This document shows, one piece after another, positions 1 through 14,423 of a stretch of DNA of 64,000 bases. This DNA is from Anseranas semipalmata (taxonomy: Eukaryota; Chordata; Aves; Anseriformes; Anseranatidae), in contig VXAA01005214.1 of the NCBI GenBank assembly GCA_013399115.1, forward strand, positions 25,403-89,402, given 5' to 3'. The translations under genes were made by a program, and so were the position numbers. The first letter of the stretch is position 1. The number at the start of each line of letters is the position of its first letter. Below the pieces are notes generated by a model that saw only the letters and a list, made by a program, of their open reading frames with translations, was not told where the DNA came from and made no database searches.

Positions 1-3000
1 AAAATGTCACTTGTGTTGTTTAGTTCCTTCAGGTAAGTACACCCCTCTGGAAGACCTATGAGTGATTTAAAAATGAGCATTTTTAACTAATGCCAGAACA
101 AAATGGTATGTCTCAAGGAAACTTCATTCTAAGCTCATTTGCACTCAAATCCACAGCCCGACTGTCCCAGTATCAAACATTCAAACATTTCACATTCAAA
201 CATTTTAGCTTTTTGTTCCCAGGGCTCCACCTAGGAACACAGTTCCTTTAGTCTGGAAGACTGGATCATTGGATTTGGTTTTATTTTTATCAGTCAGGTC
301 TTCTCTTATGGTCCACATACTTCAAGACAAAAGCCTTAATCAGTCCCTTGCTGTTTAAAATCCAATCACCATCCTGTTTGCATTACGCATGGTAAATCTC
401 CACTGAGCTCAGCTTGCATACAGTAAAGAGGGTCTGAACTCTAATTAGCACAGAAAGCAGCGTGATACTTACTAGTATTTATTATGGCACTTAAGCAAGT
501 ATTCCTCTCAAGGGATAGATCACTCAGGCTGTGGATTCATAAGCCCCTACCTTCACTCAGAAAAACTTGGCTGCAGCCTCAGCCCTTGAGCATGTCATGC
601 AGAGCACATACTTCACTAAGCTTGGAGGGACCTAGGAAAGCCTTATGAATGGTTGTCTACAGCAAGCAATGGCTCATCTGCTAATTTTGCTCTTTCAACA
701 CAAATGTTATCTATGATTTCTGTTACACGGTATCCTCCCTGTACTACTCTGGATGTTAGAAAGCGAACAGCAATTCCATTCTGCCACAAGGGGAAGGAAA
801 GGGAAGCAGGATTATTAGACTGTGCTGCGTGCTCTGCTAACAGGTAACTGTAGGCTTGATCTAGCTGTCAGTGGAAACGGCTAAGATGCTCCCAGACAGC
901 ACTGATAAATGCTTTGATATGTGTATTTTAAAATAGTATCTCCAGACTATAAGAACAGTTTATCAAATGAAATACATTCTACTTAAAAATTCCATTATAT
1001 GCATTTCAAGGGAAAGAAATTTCACGGCAGCAAACATACTACTAAAATGTTTCTGAGGTACAAACATCTCATCCCCAGTTCTTTCAGAAACTGCAAACAA
1101 ATAATTAGCCTTTCTGAACTCAAGAGTCTTGTAGCCTGCAGTTAATGTGATGTTACTAATGCATTTATAAACAGCAGGCTCCAGAGCGAGCAGCGAGATA
1201 TTCCATCACAATTTAGATCTCTCATTAACTTCACCACCCTGACCAACATGCTGTCACTGGCAGAGTGTTTGACAGTTTACATTACCTGCAGACATGAGTT
1301 CGTGTCAATTCAATTAAGAAAGATTAATTCCAGAACTGACAATGCATAAATATTTTTAAATTACACCTGGCCTTGTTGGCAGTGCTTACTCCAAGACCGA
1401 CTTCAGAAGAGAGAACATGTCTTTAGCCTCCTGGGCAGAAAGGCAAACTAGACGGAAGGTGAAAGAAAGAATTTATTATGAATTCAGTATTCCATTATAC
1501 TGTCCAAGTCTATCCTTTTTTAATCCCTCCCCTCAAATGATTAAACAAGCTTATCTCTCACTGTCTGTTACAGAATGAAAGGAAACAGGAAAGATTTGAT
1601 CCAAACAGCCACTGCCAGAAAATTGTCAGAAGACATCTTTATGATCATCATTTGCTGACTGGTTTAGGTCTAAATCTGTGTACATTATTGCTTTGGAGGC
1701 ACTCGTACCATGGTGATAGACACTATATGAGAATGTAGATAGATAACATTTGACATTTATCTTCATGAACAAAGACCTGGGTAACTCCCCACTGACCGCA
1801 CTTCTGATGAGTGAAGATAAATGTCACATCAGACTAAGCGAGCTCATATTCTGGTGAAACGCTCTTACTCCTGGCTCTGGTGTGTAATAATGATATCTAG
1901 CTTCAGTGCGTATGAACATGCTTTATTAGCTTAGTATCAAGCACAGGGTGATAAGATGATTTGCTCACTGTCATCAAACAGGTCAGGAACCAGAGGAGCC
2001 AGATTTCTTAAATTCTGATCCAAGGTTTAATCCACCGGAACAAACTTTCTCTGAGACTTCAATGTAACAATTAAAGAGTCATTGCCTGAAAAGAGGTTTT
2101 AAAAAAGCAAAAACTCTCTCCTGCTATAGCCAAACCAGTGCCATACCCAAATAAATGAACTCTGTTGAGAGAGCGCAGCCCCACATTAGCAGGTCCACAT
2201 CTGGGACCTGAGCCATATCTTTGTGCTAAATTATGCTGAACTACGCAGATGCACCAACCTCAGTGATACTAACTGATGATACTGGCTGATGCTAAACAAG
2301 GCAGACATGTCCTGGGTCAGTACAATAGGAGTGGGAATCTCTGCTAAGACGTAGACTAGGAATACAAGAGGGAGCGAGCATTCAGCCAGCAATGGCAAAG
2401 CCAGGGAGAGGTAACCTGTTCCCACCGGTTTTAAGATGATGGCTGGCTCCATGAACTGCTTCTTCTGTCCTATGGTATTATGTCCCTTGGCATTATGATT
2501 GAACAGGAAAAAAAGAAATCATCGAATCTGTAATCACCTGTCATAATCATTCAAGATTATGATGCTCAGACAAGACTTTTCTTATTTTTAGGCACTCACT
2601 GGTTGAACAGATGGATTGAGTGGCTTGCAAGGTACCTTAAGCTCATCAAAGGTGAGTAGTTCTGTTGCTTAAGCTAGGCAGTATGAGACTATATGAAAAA
2701 AAGTACAAGTATAGGGAGGAAAAAAAAAAAAAAAGGTAATATATTTCAAATCTCATCTAAGGTACAAGTTTGAGCAGATCTCAAAATACTGGCCCAATTC
2801 AGAGTTTCAGCTTGGTTTCCTGAGAAGGCTTATGCTACTATATCTTCTTTGTCCATTTCTCGTCAGTCCTTTCATAAGAAGGCTTGAAACTGCTGGCCAG
2901 GTCCCATCTCACACACACAAGGCTTCTAGATGACCAGCAGCTGGATCAGGATGGATCCAATAAAAGCTGGAAGCACTTTCATGTTGGACAAGGCAGCAAC

Positions 3001-6000
3001 TAACCTTTACATACATGGCAATAGTGTATGTCTGCCAAAACTTGCAGCTTCAGGTAGCTGAAAGCCTGCTGTTCAGAGCTTTGGGCCAGGAGTCCTGACT
3101 CAGAGCAAGTTTGTCCTACTGCTGTAATGCAGAATAACTGATAAATGTCTTCTTCAATTTTAAAACTCGGTAAGTCTTTTTTAAGAACTTCTGAGATCCA
3201 AGCCCTTTTCCATGCAATTCCTACTCACGCTGCTCCCTGCGCTGCATAGCCTGTTTGTCCATACAGAAAAGAAGTGGTTATAAAGAAAAAAAAAAAAAAA
3301 AAGAAGCATAAGTGCAGTAGCATAAAACTATGTCAAAGGCTTTGGATTTAAGCCAGTTCACAGATCTTGAATTTAGAGCTGAAATATGGCTTTGCCAGCC
3401 TAGTTCTTTGGTTCATATAGTAATAGTTCTGCAAGTATTAATGTTCACTTCATTAACAGTTTGACAGTTTGCAGAACAGTGTAATTTTTATGAAGTGGGG
3501 ACAAGGAGGTGGGGGGAGAGATCAATGTGATTATGAAATAAGCCATGAGTAGCCACTGAAGAACACTGCAGTGGTTGTCAGTTTGGGGTCCAGCTATCAG
3601 TATTTCTTGATAGACTCCATTATTTTTTAAAATCAGATTAGAGACAAAAGTCATCTAACATAACAGGAACAGAATGATTTTTTTTTATGTAGTCCTCCTC
3701 TGTAAATAATGTCTCCTAAGAAACTCGAATTGCAAAAACCAGTGCCTGTGTTCTTTGCTAACTTCTCTATAACCACGAAGGAGATCAAAGTCCACTGTAC
3801 TCTTCTACTGAGGGACACCAGCAGCCTGAAAATGGGAGCAGCTGCCCGCATTTCTGTCTGGGGACACACATGCAGATCACGCTGTTCATGCTCTTGCAAG
3901 CAAGTGAAAGACATCCCAGGCTGCAGCATCCTGGGACTAGCAAGCACAGGGTAGACCAGAAGGATTAAGCACAGGGAGGTTTTCATTCTTGTTTTAGCTA
4001 TATTTTTCATGACAGTGACAGAAGCTCTGGCAAAGCGAGATCATTGGCAAACAAATCAGCACTTTTAACCTATGTGCTAGAGACTGATTCCCCAAAAGGC
4101 CTGGGACAACCAAACAGTTTGAAGCAGAACACTACGTTTCTACAGCTGAAATAAATGTTTGTACACAAGTGTGAAAATAGAAGAAAGCTAAGAGAAAATG
4201 GAAAAAATCGTAAAAGTTGCATGATAGATTAAAAAGGTTACACAACAGACAACAAGGTGCGTGTGTGCAATTAAACAGTTGCTACAGAAAGCAGCTAGAA
4301 AATAGAGTAGCTACATAAAGCAGCAGAATGGGCAAAACAAAATAATTTAAAAGGACAAGCAGAAATAAATAGGAGTGTCCTTCCTCCCTTTGTATCCCAT
4401 TTGTTTGGCTTCTAATCACAGTGTCACCTTCTTATGTGTTTCTAACACATATAGCGCAACCTTTCAGACACTACAGAAATAAATACTTAAGAGAATTACA
4501 GTGCAGCATGTGGCAGATGGTGCAGTATCAGAACAAAGAAGGCACTGAAAGGCTGATACGTTTAAGGTACCTTATATTTTGGTTTTGGTCATGGAGGGGT
4601 GGTTTTGTTCTGACTCTCTTTGAAAAAGGGAATAATCTACATCACTACACAAGCACTCTCTGCATCAGGCAACAGAAGACCTCCCTCTGAGATGTTTAGA
4701 CCCCTCTATGTTTTCCTGAGTCAATCCAATATGACCACAGGGAAATCTAACTTCCCTAAAAGGGGGCCATGAATGACATCAAACAGGGTACCTTACTGCT
4801 AACTTTGAAAGCAGATATTTAAATTCTGTGTAGGCTTTATCCTAATAGCAAGTTTTGATACAGGCTTTTATTAGTTTTATTTTTACTATTAATGAATAGC
4901 AGTGGACAACTTTTTCTGTTTACCAGTTTTTAATGCCTCAGAATATTACTAATCCCTTAAATTAAAACTGTCCCTCACATTTTAAACCATTTTCTCATCC
5001 GAATGAGCCACATCTAAGCAGCATCTTCCAAGCACATAGGACCTTTGTCATTTTTTAAAAGTCCTCCCTAGGCTGCTTTAAGATAACCAATTTTTGTTGT
5101 CCTTTAACAATATGGAGAAAAATAAGTCTACTTTGCTCTTTATACTTTTCAATTTTGCAATGCATCATTTGCTTTTTAAATTGCAGATATTTTGTGCGTT
5201 TCTAAAAAATGCCTAACCAAGAGTCACTTGTCACTAGCTGCATTAAAATATCACGCTGATTAAATAATGCAAAAAGACCTGGCTTAAAATGAAAAGGCAG
5301 GAAATTAAAAATTACATCTGACACCTCATTTTTAACTCAAACCACTGAAAAAGGGAAGAAAGGTTAAAACTACAAAGATTCTTTTATCTGTGAAATTCAC
5401 CTGAGATATTGAAGAGGGAGACAGAAGGTGGTAGACTCTGTCTGCTAGTTATACCATCACACTGCCAGCTAAATAATTTACCCTCAGCCTGGTAAAGCCT
5501 GGACAGACAAGAGAACACACAGGACAATCCAGGATGCTGTAAGCAACAGAAACAGTGGTTCAGTAGGTGACACTACTCCCACCAAGCAAGGGGAATGCGC
5601 TCCTTTTGGCGTTGGAGCATTCTGAAGCCTACACTCAGAGCAACAGACCCAACAATACTCCTAGTCACTTAGGTCTTTAAAGATTTCAGTCCATTTATAG
5701 GAGTAAACCTACTGATTTCACTAGGCAATTCTGTTCATTCTTCTACTCTCCTCACAGAGTGCGCATCCTATGTTCCCTTTCTGGGAACTGGTATGGCTCC
5801 ATTTTGGGAGCAGATGAAGTGATTTCAAGTAATTTATAAATCTCATCCAACTGAGAAACATTGTCCTAATCCATTTCTTGAACAATCTCTGTCTGATGTA
5901 TTTCAGTGCTGTTGAAAGGTACCTCCAAAAGCTGCTAAGTTTCAGCTGTTCTCAGAGAAGCAGAAATAATCAATAGAAAACAGAAGACTAGGTGCCCTGC

Positions 6001-8919
6001 TCTGCCTAGAACAGCCCACAAGAGATTCTGAAGTTAGCTGGAGCTCTCTAATACACCACAAAGTCACCCTTGGACTAAGCAGACAGACTAGAGATGTAGC
6101 AAGTAGTGATGACCAATGAGCTTGTGCCCAATGAATATCAAAAAGGTCTGGTAATTTATTGATTACACCAGTACCAAGAGGGATGCTCACTTATCAAAAG
6201 CATCTATTTGGGGTCCCTATCTTAACAGTAAGATTGCTTAGACACTTCTAGCACAGCACATACCTAAGAAAGAAAACAGTCTGCCCTGTGGAAAGCTGAT
6301 ACATTTTGCTGACTTGCTCCATAGTCAGGCAATGAGAAGATGTAATAAACCACAACATGCTGCCTTGAACCATAAAAGCTTCATTAAGTGTTGCCCTAAC
6401 AGTTAATTGACCATGAAGACATGTCCAAAAGGTTATGGTCGAGCTTGGCTTCCTCCCTAAGTGGAAGCCAGAGCAGGCAGTAAGTCTTCACCAACCTCTG
6501 CTCTTTTTCTTCTGTAGGATTTCCTCACACAGAGATGAAAAATAGCACAGATACATGTCTGATATCAAACAACTGCAGTGGATCCACTGGACACATTTCT
6601 GTGGTGATGAACAAGGAGGCATGGGGCTGAAATTGATGGGTATCCATATGAAATATGGGTAATTCATAGCTCTTCTTACACTGCTGTCCAGAGGAGCTTG
6701 ATCATTGATGGGTATGGTCAGTGCTATCTACACGCAAGGTAGGCATACTTAGCTAATGACCATAATACCACTTTCTAATAGTTAAAAAGATTTCAAATCT
6801 AAAATATTAACACTCTTACCGAAATAATGCAATGAGTAGACACCAGGACTGTGACCATACTGGAAACAAAACCAGAAAGTCTGTCTTGAAAGCAGAGAAG
6901 TCAGAAGTTCAAAAACAAAGAAGAAGAAAGGCCTGTAAGAGTAAGGACGCAAGAAAGACACAGAAGAGAGGGCATGACGAGAAGGCATGAGTCCAGCAGC
7001 TAAAATCAAGACAGGCCAAGTAGAGACAAAGTGTAGGGCACTGAAAACAGGATATGTGCAGCATGTGAAAGAGATTCATCTCTAGAGTCTGGACAGAGAG
7101 AAGGATAGTCATTTTGCAGTAGCCAGCTATGGGCAGCGTTAAGCATGATGCCATATCACACAGCGGAGTCCGAGCCTCCCTCCCTCCAGTGGCAAGCAGG
7201 CACGAGTAATCTAATGGAGTTGGAAGGTGCTGGGATCAAACCAAACAGCGGAATTAGAAAGACTGATATGAAAGGTAGCTGGTCTCCTCCCGGCTTATTT
7301 AGAGGAATGGAAGGAGAGACCCAGACCAAGAAGACACAGAATTCTACAGAGCAGGGAAGACACTGTATGCAGTGCATGCATTATGAGCAAAGAAAACCCA
7401 ACAAACTGAAAATATTTCTGATAAATCTGAAGTCTAACTTTTCAGTGATCTTCCCTCAAAATGGTACATCAACAGAAGTGATTTTTCTTTCCTAAAGATT
7501 CAGAGACCAGACAATTTAAACACCATCTCTGGAGAAAACACTTCTCATAATCCATGGGTAAAGGAGATCAACAATTTTATGCATTAATAATGAGAGTCAA
7601 ACACCACAAGCACTTCAGTGGGTGAATAAGGCATAAGGAAAACCATCCATCAATGGGAGATAGTATCAGCTTTTGTGTACAAGTTATCTCAGAACACCAT
7701 TACACATCCCCAGCCAGCAGATTTCTAAACACAGAACAGCTTCTGCCCCGCACTGCAAAAACTTGTCCTTCGGCAATCTCTTAAGACATTTCCATAACGC
7801 ATTTTAAAAGGCCAGAGATATATTCCCACTGCAGAATTTTTAACACCCCCATACTTAAGTTAGGTCAGATCCCAAAATAATTGTCTGAACAGTTATAATA
7901 CAAGGAAGAATTCCAAATTACTGAACAAGTGTCATTAATATTGCTATTACTTGATGCATGCTGTATTTCACTGACTGAAACTTTTTACCCCAAATCTATG
8001 TAATTAAATGTATCATGTCAAACACACATTCACAAAGAATCCCCTATTCGTGCACGATCGAGAAATCTTATATGGCACTCCAGTTCATAGTAAAAGATCT
8101 TATCTCTAAGTCTCGTTATATGGGTCATGACTAATATTAGAAAGCATTGCTGTCTCTCAAAATTGGGCAACAACAAACAAGGGAGCTACAGAAGAGGGAT
8201 AACAAACACAATAGACCAAAAGAGAGAAACATACATCCAAGGCACTATGTCACTGCCCTACTTCATTTATAAAAGACAGTTGGCTAGTAATGAGCGTTAA
8301 TTTAGTTTACTTTTTTTAATGGTATGACATTATTCTAGACGTACGTCTTCAGTCAAAAGAGATGTGTCACAGTAGCTTACTTTTGTTAGTTTTACATCCA
8401 ACGTAACTACAAAACTAGTTAAAAAGCAAAACCATTTAGGAAAGATATGAAACTCAAACAGGACACACATGGAAAATCTGTTTTAATCACCATTTACCCC
8501 AAAATAAGTGCAAAATGAACATAAACAGACCCATTTACATCTTGACTCTCTGTAAATGTTTAATGTGGAAAAATGTGATAATTAACGTTTCTATACTCTT
8601 ATGCTTAAGGAGTCATTACAATCAGCCTTTGTTTGCCACAGAGTTGGCAGCACGGACCTGCTGCATTTGAGAAGGGAATGTTTTAGGGTCATTTAACATT
8701 ATATCACTCTCGGTGATCCAAGAGCTGCTATAATTCTGCCAAAGAGCATAGAGGGTTTCCCAGTCAAGTTTCATCCCGATTTTGATTATTGTTTATCTCT
8801 AGTCCATGTCTGAATAGTTGTAGTAAAATAGAGGAAGTTTTACTCCTGAATTTGAGGTCAGCTTGTAATGAACCATGGTTTCAATCGCATGAACAGCTGC
8901 TTCTTTTATAAGCAAAAAG
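1..8919. other. Noncoding desert, left end
   Basis: I find no exon or gene here. The longest frames (119 codons on the minus strand at 3651-4010, 116 on the plus at 7145-7495) match nothing I recognise. Apart from A-runs at 2720-2734 and 3286-3302 and the inverted repeat at 1751-1826 it is single-copy-looking AT-rich sequence. Homeodomain-type TAATT/CAATTA motifs are dense near 1300-1370, but that is common in such DNA. Confidence 0.7.
1751..1826. repeat. Perfect inverted repeat, 15-bp arms, 46-nt spacer
   Basis: TGACATTTATCTTCA at 1751-1765 is mirrored exactly by TGAAGATAAATGTCA at 1812-1826. After one mismatch on the outside the pairing continues for two more bases. It could be a degraded short inverted-repeat transposon or a hairpin; no target-site duplication is evident. 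Confidence 0.88.
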
Positions 8920-8936
8920 GGTTCACTTACAGTTCA
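8920..8936 (+). promoter_or_regulatory. Perfect DR5 retinoic-acid response element motif
   Basis: Two RGKTCA half-sites, GGTTCA and AGTTCA, are separated by CTTAC. This is the DR5 arrangement bound by RAR/RXR heterodimers. A CAGCTG E-box lies 20 bp to its left. It is about 52 kb past the 3' end of CYP26A1. The motif is certain; function is inferred. Confidence 0.45.
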
Positions 8937-9689
8937 GGGTAACACAGTAATAATTTAAGGAACAAGGAAGCTTCTATTCATTTCTTTATTTTTTTATATG
9001 TTTTTGAAACATTTTGACATCTGAGTGCCTGTAGTGGACTTGTCTGAATAGAATGTAATATTGACACTATTCTTTGAGAAAAAAAAAAAAAAAGAACAAA
9101 GTGAATTTTAAAACCAGAAATACAGTAGACCTATCAATCATCATATAAAAGCCTTTTTCATTGAGAACTTCGTTTTTTGTAGCAAGAAAAACTATTATTG
9201 AACTTCTAAAGCTTTGTAACTCAAGTTAAAAGGGACATAGTAAATCAGGTATGCTCCTTGAAAATAGGATGAAAAATATCTGGAAATGACAACAAATCAA
9301 AAGGGGAAAACACCCAAAAAAAAGACAAAAACAAACAAACAAACGACATCACTAAAATCAGTGGGCCATAAAATTTCTCACAATTAACTAAGATCTCAAC
9401 AGAAATAAGTAGTTTTTTTTTTCCCATCTAATTTGCAAATGTTCTTGATAAGCAGGAGGCATTTGTATGAATTACAGAACTAACTAAAAGAAGACTAACT
9501 AGGAATTTTACATTTCCTTACTTTTGCTCATGTGTCCAACTGAGATTTGTTAATGTACTTGTAAGTTGAATGTGTTTAAGAGGTGAATTTAACAGACTTT
9601 TGGCATTTGTCATCTCAAACAAATTACAGCTTCCCATTTTTGCCAAAATCCATGTTGATGCTTTTTTGTTAATCACCTTATGTGCTTTT

Positions 9690-9806
9690 GGCAGTGGATA
9701 AGGCACTGGACTGGAAGCCAAAGGGTCCAGCCTGTATTCCTGGCGCAGCCATTAACTTGTCGTATATGATCCTAGGTAAATCTCTGGGGGCAAGATTTCC
9801 TCACAG
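9690..9806 (+). mobile_element. MIR/CORE-SINE-like element, second copy
   Basis: The same architecture as the copy at 23.8 kb can be followed: GGATAAGGCACTGGACTGGA and AAGCC, then CCTGTATTCCTGGCGCAGCC, ATTAACTTGTC, GATCCTAGGTAAATCTCT and TTTCCTCA. It is more degraded than the other copy. The family call rests on the order of the blocks rather than on any long identical stretch. Confidence 0.6.
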
Positions 9807-11961
9807 CAATTCTTAATCACCTAAGAAATCCCCATGGCAGCTCACTGAAGCTCACTCTTAATTTCATATTTTAGCATTTGCTGTTCTGTATTAAAGCCTC
9901 CTCAGTCAGTCCCAGAACTTCTGTAAGCTCAGTTTCACTAAACAGAGAGACTGTTCACTTCAAAAATTCCTTTAAGATAAAGACTGCCATCTTTTCCATT
10001 TATGTTCTACTAAAGGTCTTACACACTTTGGTGGATATATTAGGGTCTCTCCCTTGAGCAGGAGATGAACTGTTTTGTTGTTCATGATCATGGGCTAAGC
10101 ATGAATCTGCAGATTTTTACCTTCCTTCCCCAGTATTCAGTAACTGGAATACAGTAGTAACTCAAATCTTAAGCCTAAAATTTTAACTGATTTCTGAATT
10201 CTTCCTTTGTCTTTTCCTTCAAATACCTAGCTGTTTCCAAGAGAAGAAAAGAAAAAAAAAAAAAAAAAAGAGTACCTTTGATCATGTGCATAATGTCATT
10301 CAGGAACAAACATGAACCCAGAAGTATCATGAAAGCAAAGAGAATTTTGTAATCAGATTTCCCCAGAAGCTTGCAGAGACCTCATCTCAAATCAATGTCA
10401 CTCATTATTGGATCAAAGCAATCTGAGCTGTTCTGAAACTTTAATGCACTTTAATTTCTATTTATTTCTCTTCTTTCTTTAGCAAGTAGCCAAGTCCAAA
10501 CATAAGTATTGCTAGCAGTGGTTTCATAGATAACTAAAGGTTCAATAAAATTTAGTGGCGTTCTCTTTGGTTTCTTCATTTAGTACTTTACTGTGGTGAT
10601 AGCAAGGCAAATCCAAACCCAAGTGCCTGAGAGTTTTATTTTACCTAGCTGACAAATCTATGGCAACTTCCAACTCACTTAAGGAAGACCGAGACAATGA
10701 ATTCTGAAACCTGAGCCCAGTTCTAGATGGATCAATGTCCTGAATTTAGGGGTGAATGGCTTCTTTATCTCCCAGGACACACACAGCTCTTCACAGGAGG
10801 ACTAGTTGATGGAAAGAGACCGCCAGAAGGAAAGGATAACATTGAACATATGAAAGGGTACGTGACTATCAGGTTGTGCCTTTAGTCTGCTCCCGTGGTT
10901 GAACTGTTAGTTGTCTGATAACTCAAACAGGCTCTTGGCTCCTCTCTGAAGTAGTTGAGGTAGGGATGAGCTAATTCAGCATTTCATGCGACCTAATTCA
11001 GAAAATATGCAGCTATTCCACTACAGCATACACTGTTCTCTAAAGTTATCTTATTCCTATCTATGCATCTCTATGGCTTTAGAACACTTGCAAACTTCTG
11101 AGACCTGTTGCCCTCCACATGTCCTCCTTCCTCTCTAACACTTGCTGTAATTCACATCATTACCAGATGTAAAAGTAACTCTCTGGTCAAGGTACACTAA
11201 GCTCAGATTTCTTGTTGATTGGCCCTTTTTAAAATGTCACAGAAAGACTGGCAGGACACGCTTCCTGCCATGCATTCAATGGCACAACACACTAGAAAGA
11301 ATAAATAGCATGATGGAAGCGATCTCTCCAGGTCTCCTATCCTAGTAACAATTCTTGCCGATTTATGGAGCACACACGTGTGGCACTGGATTACTGGAAG
11401 TTCCCGATTTAAAACATTTTTTCTTCCTTCATTTTCAATGCAGAAAAAAGTCTTATGAAATCTTAATATTTCTAATACACACTGTTGTTTATTGTCATGT
11501 CCAGCAAGATTTGCTTCTATTCTTCTCCTCCCTAGCACCTCATTTTTCTATTTTGGATGCTTCCTAAAGTGAGGATGACTTCCTGAAGCGGAAACATGAT
11601 CAGCACAGCATTGCTGCTCACGATGTCCCTTCCAATTTTTGTACTGTGCATTACAAACTTTCTTTCCTTTTTTGCTATACCAAACTAAAATACCTTGATA
11701 AGGCAGACACTCCATCTCACAGCTCTGCGTCTTTTTACTTAAAATTTAGCTTTGGGATTCTTGTTTTGAACTCAAGCAATGCTGATTATGCCTGTACTAA
11801 TGACCCTCTGTGTCAATCCAAGGAATAAGGTCTGGCACTTACACTATATGGTACAGACAGGCAAAAACCTTCCAAGGCAATGTACTTTTCACTCCTGGAG
11901 CTCTAAGGTTTCCAGCAGGGACGCTGCTCAAGCCCTTCTCAAATGACAAACTGTAATTTCA

Positions 11962-11995
11962 TTTTTCAAAACCAGGGTTATCTGGTTTTGAAAAA
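11962..11995. repeat. Perfect inverted repeat, 14-bp arms, 6-nt loop
   Basis: Arm TTTTTCAAAACCAG, loop GGTTAT, then the exact complement CTGGTTTTGAAAAA. As RNA it would form a tight hairpin. No known small RNA is recognised. Confidence 0.9.
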
Positions 11996-14385
11996 ACAGG
12001 GTTTGGGGCAGACAGCATCCAGAGAATCAAGGGATGAGCTCCTGGAAAGCAACACCAATTTTTGCTGTTTTCTGAAAGGACTATGGATCCAGTGATTAAC
12101 ACGTCTGTGTGATGAGAAACAGGTTTCTGCACAGCACAGGCTTTTGGAAGTACCATTAAAAAAGTTCCTAATGAAACTGTATCAAGAACACTTGCATTTG
12201 AATTGCAAGATGGACTAGCCTTTCACAATGCTCATGTGGCTTGAAATGTAATCCCCCTGCTATATACTGCTATACCATGTCATCGTGCTTCTGTAATACT
12301 TGCCGTTAAAGAATCCTTTCATCTCCCCTCACTATATCTAATCACTGGGTTTTCTTATGAGTTATGTATCTTCTGGTTTCAGAACATAAAGGCCGAAAAA
12401 TCAAAAGTTTAACACTACAATCTCGACATCAAGATGAAATAAAGGAGAGAAACAGCCATTGCATCACCAGGCTGCTTTCCACAGTAAGTCACCATAGCCT
12501 ACAGATCCGTGAAAGACCTTGATTCACAGATTAACATGTCCTCTTCTCCCCTTCCTCACTTCAATTGCTTGTTGCATGAGCTAGGAGCTGGTGAACAAAC
12601 CAAACCTTTGCAAGATAACATTAAGGAAAGCTACACTCATTTATATCATGTATTCAATGTAGAACTCAGCCTGAAGAAAGCTAATATTGTGTTATTCTAG
12701 GACTGCACAACTAAATAAAAAACATAGATGTGGTTTCATGTTTGAGTTTCAGTCAGTTCAAACATAGTTAGCTCAGGCACTGGTTTCATACTTATAAACC
12801 AGGTAAGGAAATGGCATGCAAAGACATCTTCGTGAAAAGTTCACTAATCACTATATAAACAGTAACTGCCTGTGCACAAGAGCAGTGGTACATTTTAGTG
12901 CTAAGGTTTAATGGTTTCTACATGTGGAGTCGGCTTTCAAAAATGGTAGCAGTCCAGCTCCTCCTGACATGGCTTAGAAATTTGCAGAGAGAGATGCCTT
13001 CATAAGTTTCCATGCAAGCTCAGCAGCCTATAGAGAGGAATGGATTCCCTTCTCATGTACTACCAACAATCCTACTCTTGTTTTGAGCTGCTGCAGAGTT
13101 TACAGGAGAACCACTCCTGAACCATGCAGCTAAAATGCAAGAAAGAAAATAGGTTCCTTTTGAGCCTTTTAATTCTGTCTAGGACCAAGGAAGAACAGGA
13201 GAAAACTGAGGTATATACTCAAACTGTGAATATTTTCTCAGATTCCACAGTAAGAACACTGCTTAGAGACCAAAGAACTTGAAGAAAAAACAAACAGGCA
13301 TGTAAATAACGTGAATCATAAAAAAAAAAAAAATCATTCCAACAGAGCGTACAAGAATAAAACTCTTTAAACTCTTCATTGATAGGGAATGTAAAAACAG
13401 ACAAAGTAGCTGCTCAAACAGCAGCAGAGGTTGATCAAAGCTCATCACTGATGATGGTGATCAAATTCATCACTCAACTGCAACTGCAATTTAATTTCAT
13501 TTGTTTTACAAGACTCATCCATAAGTGAAGTAATAGAGCACGGTAGGACAAGCTTTCCAAGTGATGCTAAAAATTTATCAGCTCTTCTTGAAACAGAGAA
13601 GATACTTTTCTAACTTGTTTTCATAAAATGAGGTTCTTACAATTGTATTGTTTGCACATCTGCCATTCTTCCCCATAATTTTTATGCCCATTAACTGGAT
13701 TAAGCAAACTCTGAAAGCTAAGTAGTGGTCTCAAGATCTCAAGCTCATACATACTTCAGGAATTCAAAGGGTGCGTAAAGAAGCATGCACCAGCAACATC
13801 ACTGAAAGACCACAGCCTTTATTCAATAGCCACCTATTCTGCATGGCCTGCTTGTTGGCTAATTTGACCATATGAAACAACTAGCAAGTAACTACATTTC
13901 AATCTAAACCAACAAAAGACATGCTGCTTCTTGTTGTACTAGCAGCAAAAGGGTATTTGAGAGTCACAGGTGTTTTTCAATAGAGGAGCAACTGTCTGAG
14001 GCAAGGAAACAACATACTGCAAAAGAAACCATATAGCGTAAGAGGGAGTTAGAGTTTGGCTGGGAACTGGGGACACAAGACACAAACCTGTAAGAAAACA
14101 AATTTCAAAACTTAAACCATAGACAGAATGATTTGTTCACTGTGGTCAGGAATATCTCAAATCATGGAAATAACAACATGCTTCTACCTGTTGTTCATTA
14201 CCCTCTAGCTAAAAAGAGGACTAACAATTTACCTTACCCCCAGAGCAATGCAACTCCAGCAGTAAAAATTAAACTCATAAAACCTGTGCTACAATCAAGT
14301 CTGAATTTGGAGAACATAGCAACACTTGTGGATGAGAGAATGTGGCAATTCTCTTCTTACTAAAGAATGAATGGCAAACAAGAAG

Positions 14386-14423
14386 GTTTTTTTTTGTTTT
14401 TGTTTTTTTTTTTTTTTTTTTTT
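14386..14423. repeat. Interrupted poly-T, ending in T21
   Basis: T-runs with single G interruptions end in 21 uninterrupted Ts at 14403-14423. It is one of only five T-runs of 12 or more on this strand. Confidence 0.95.
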
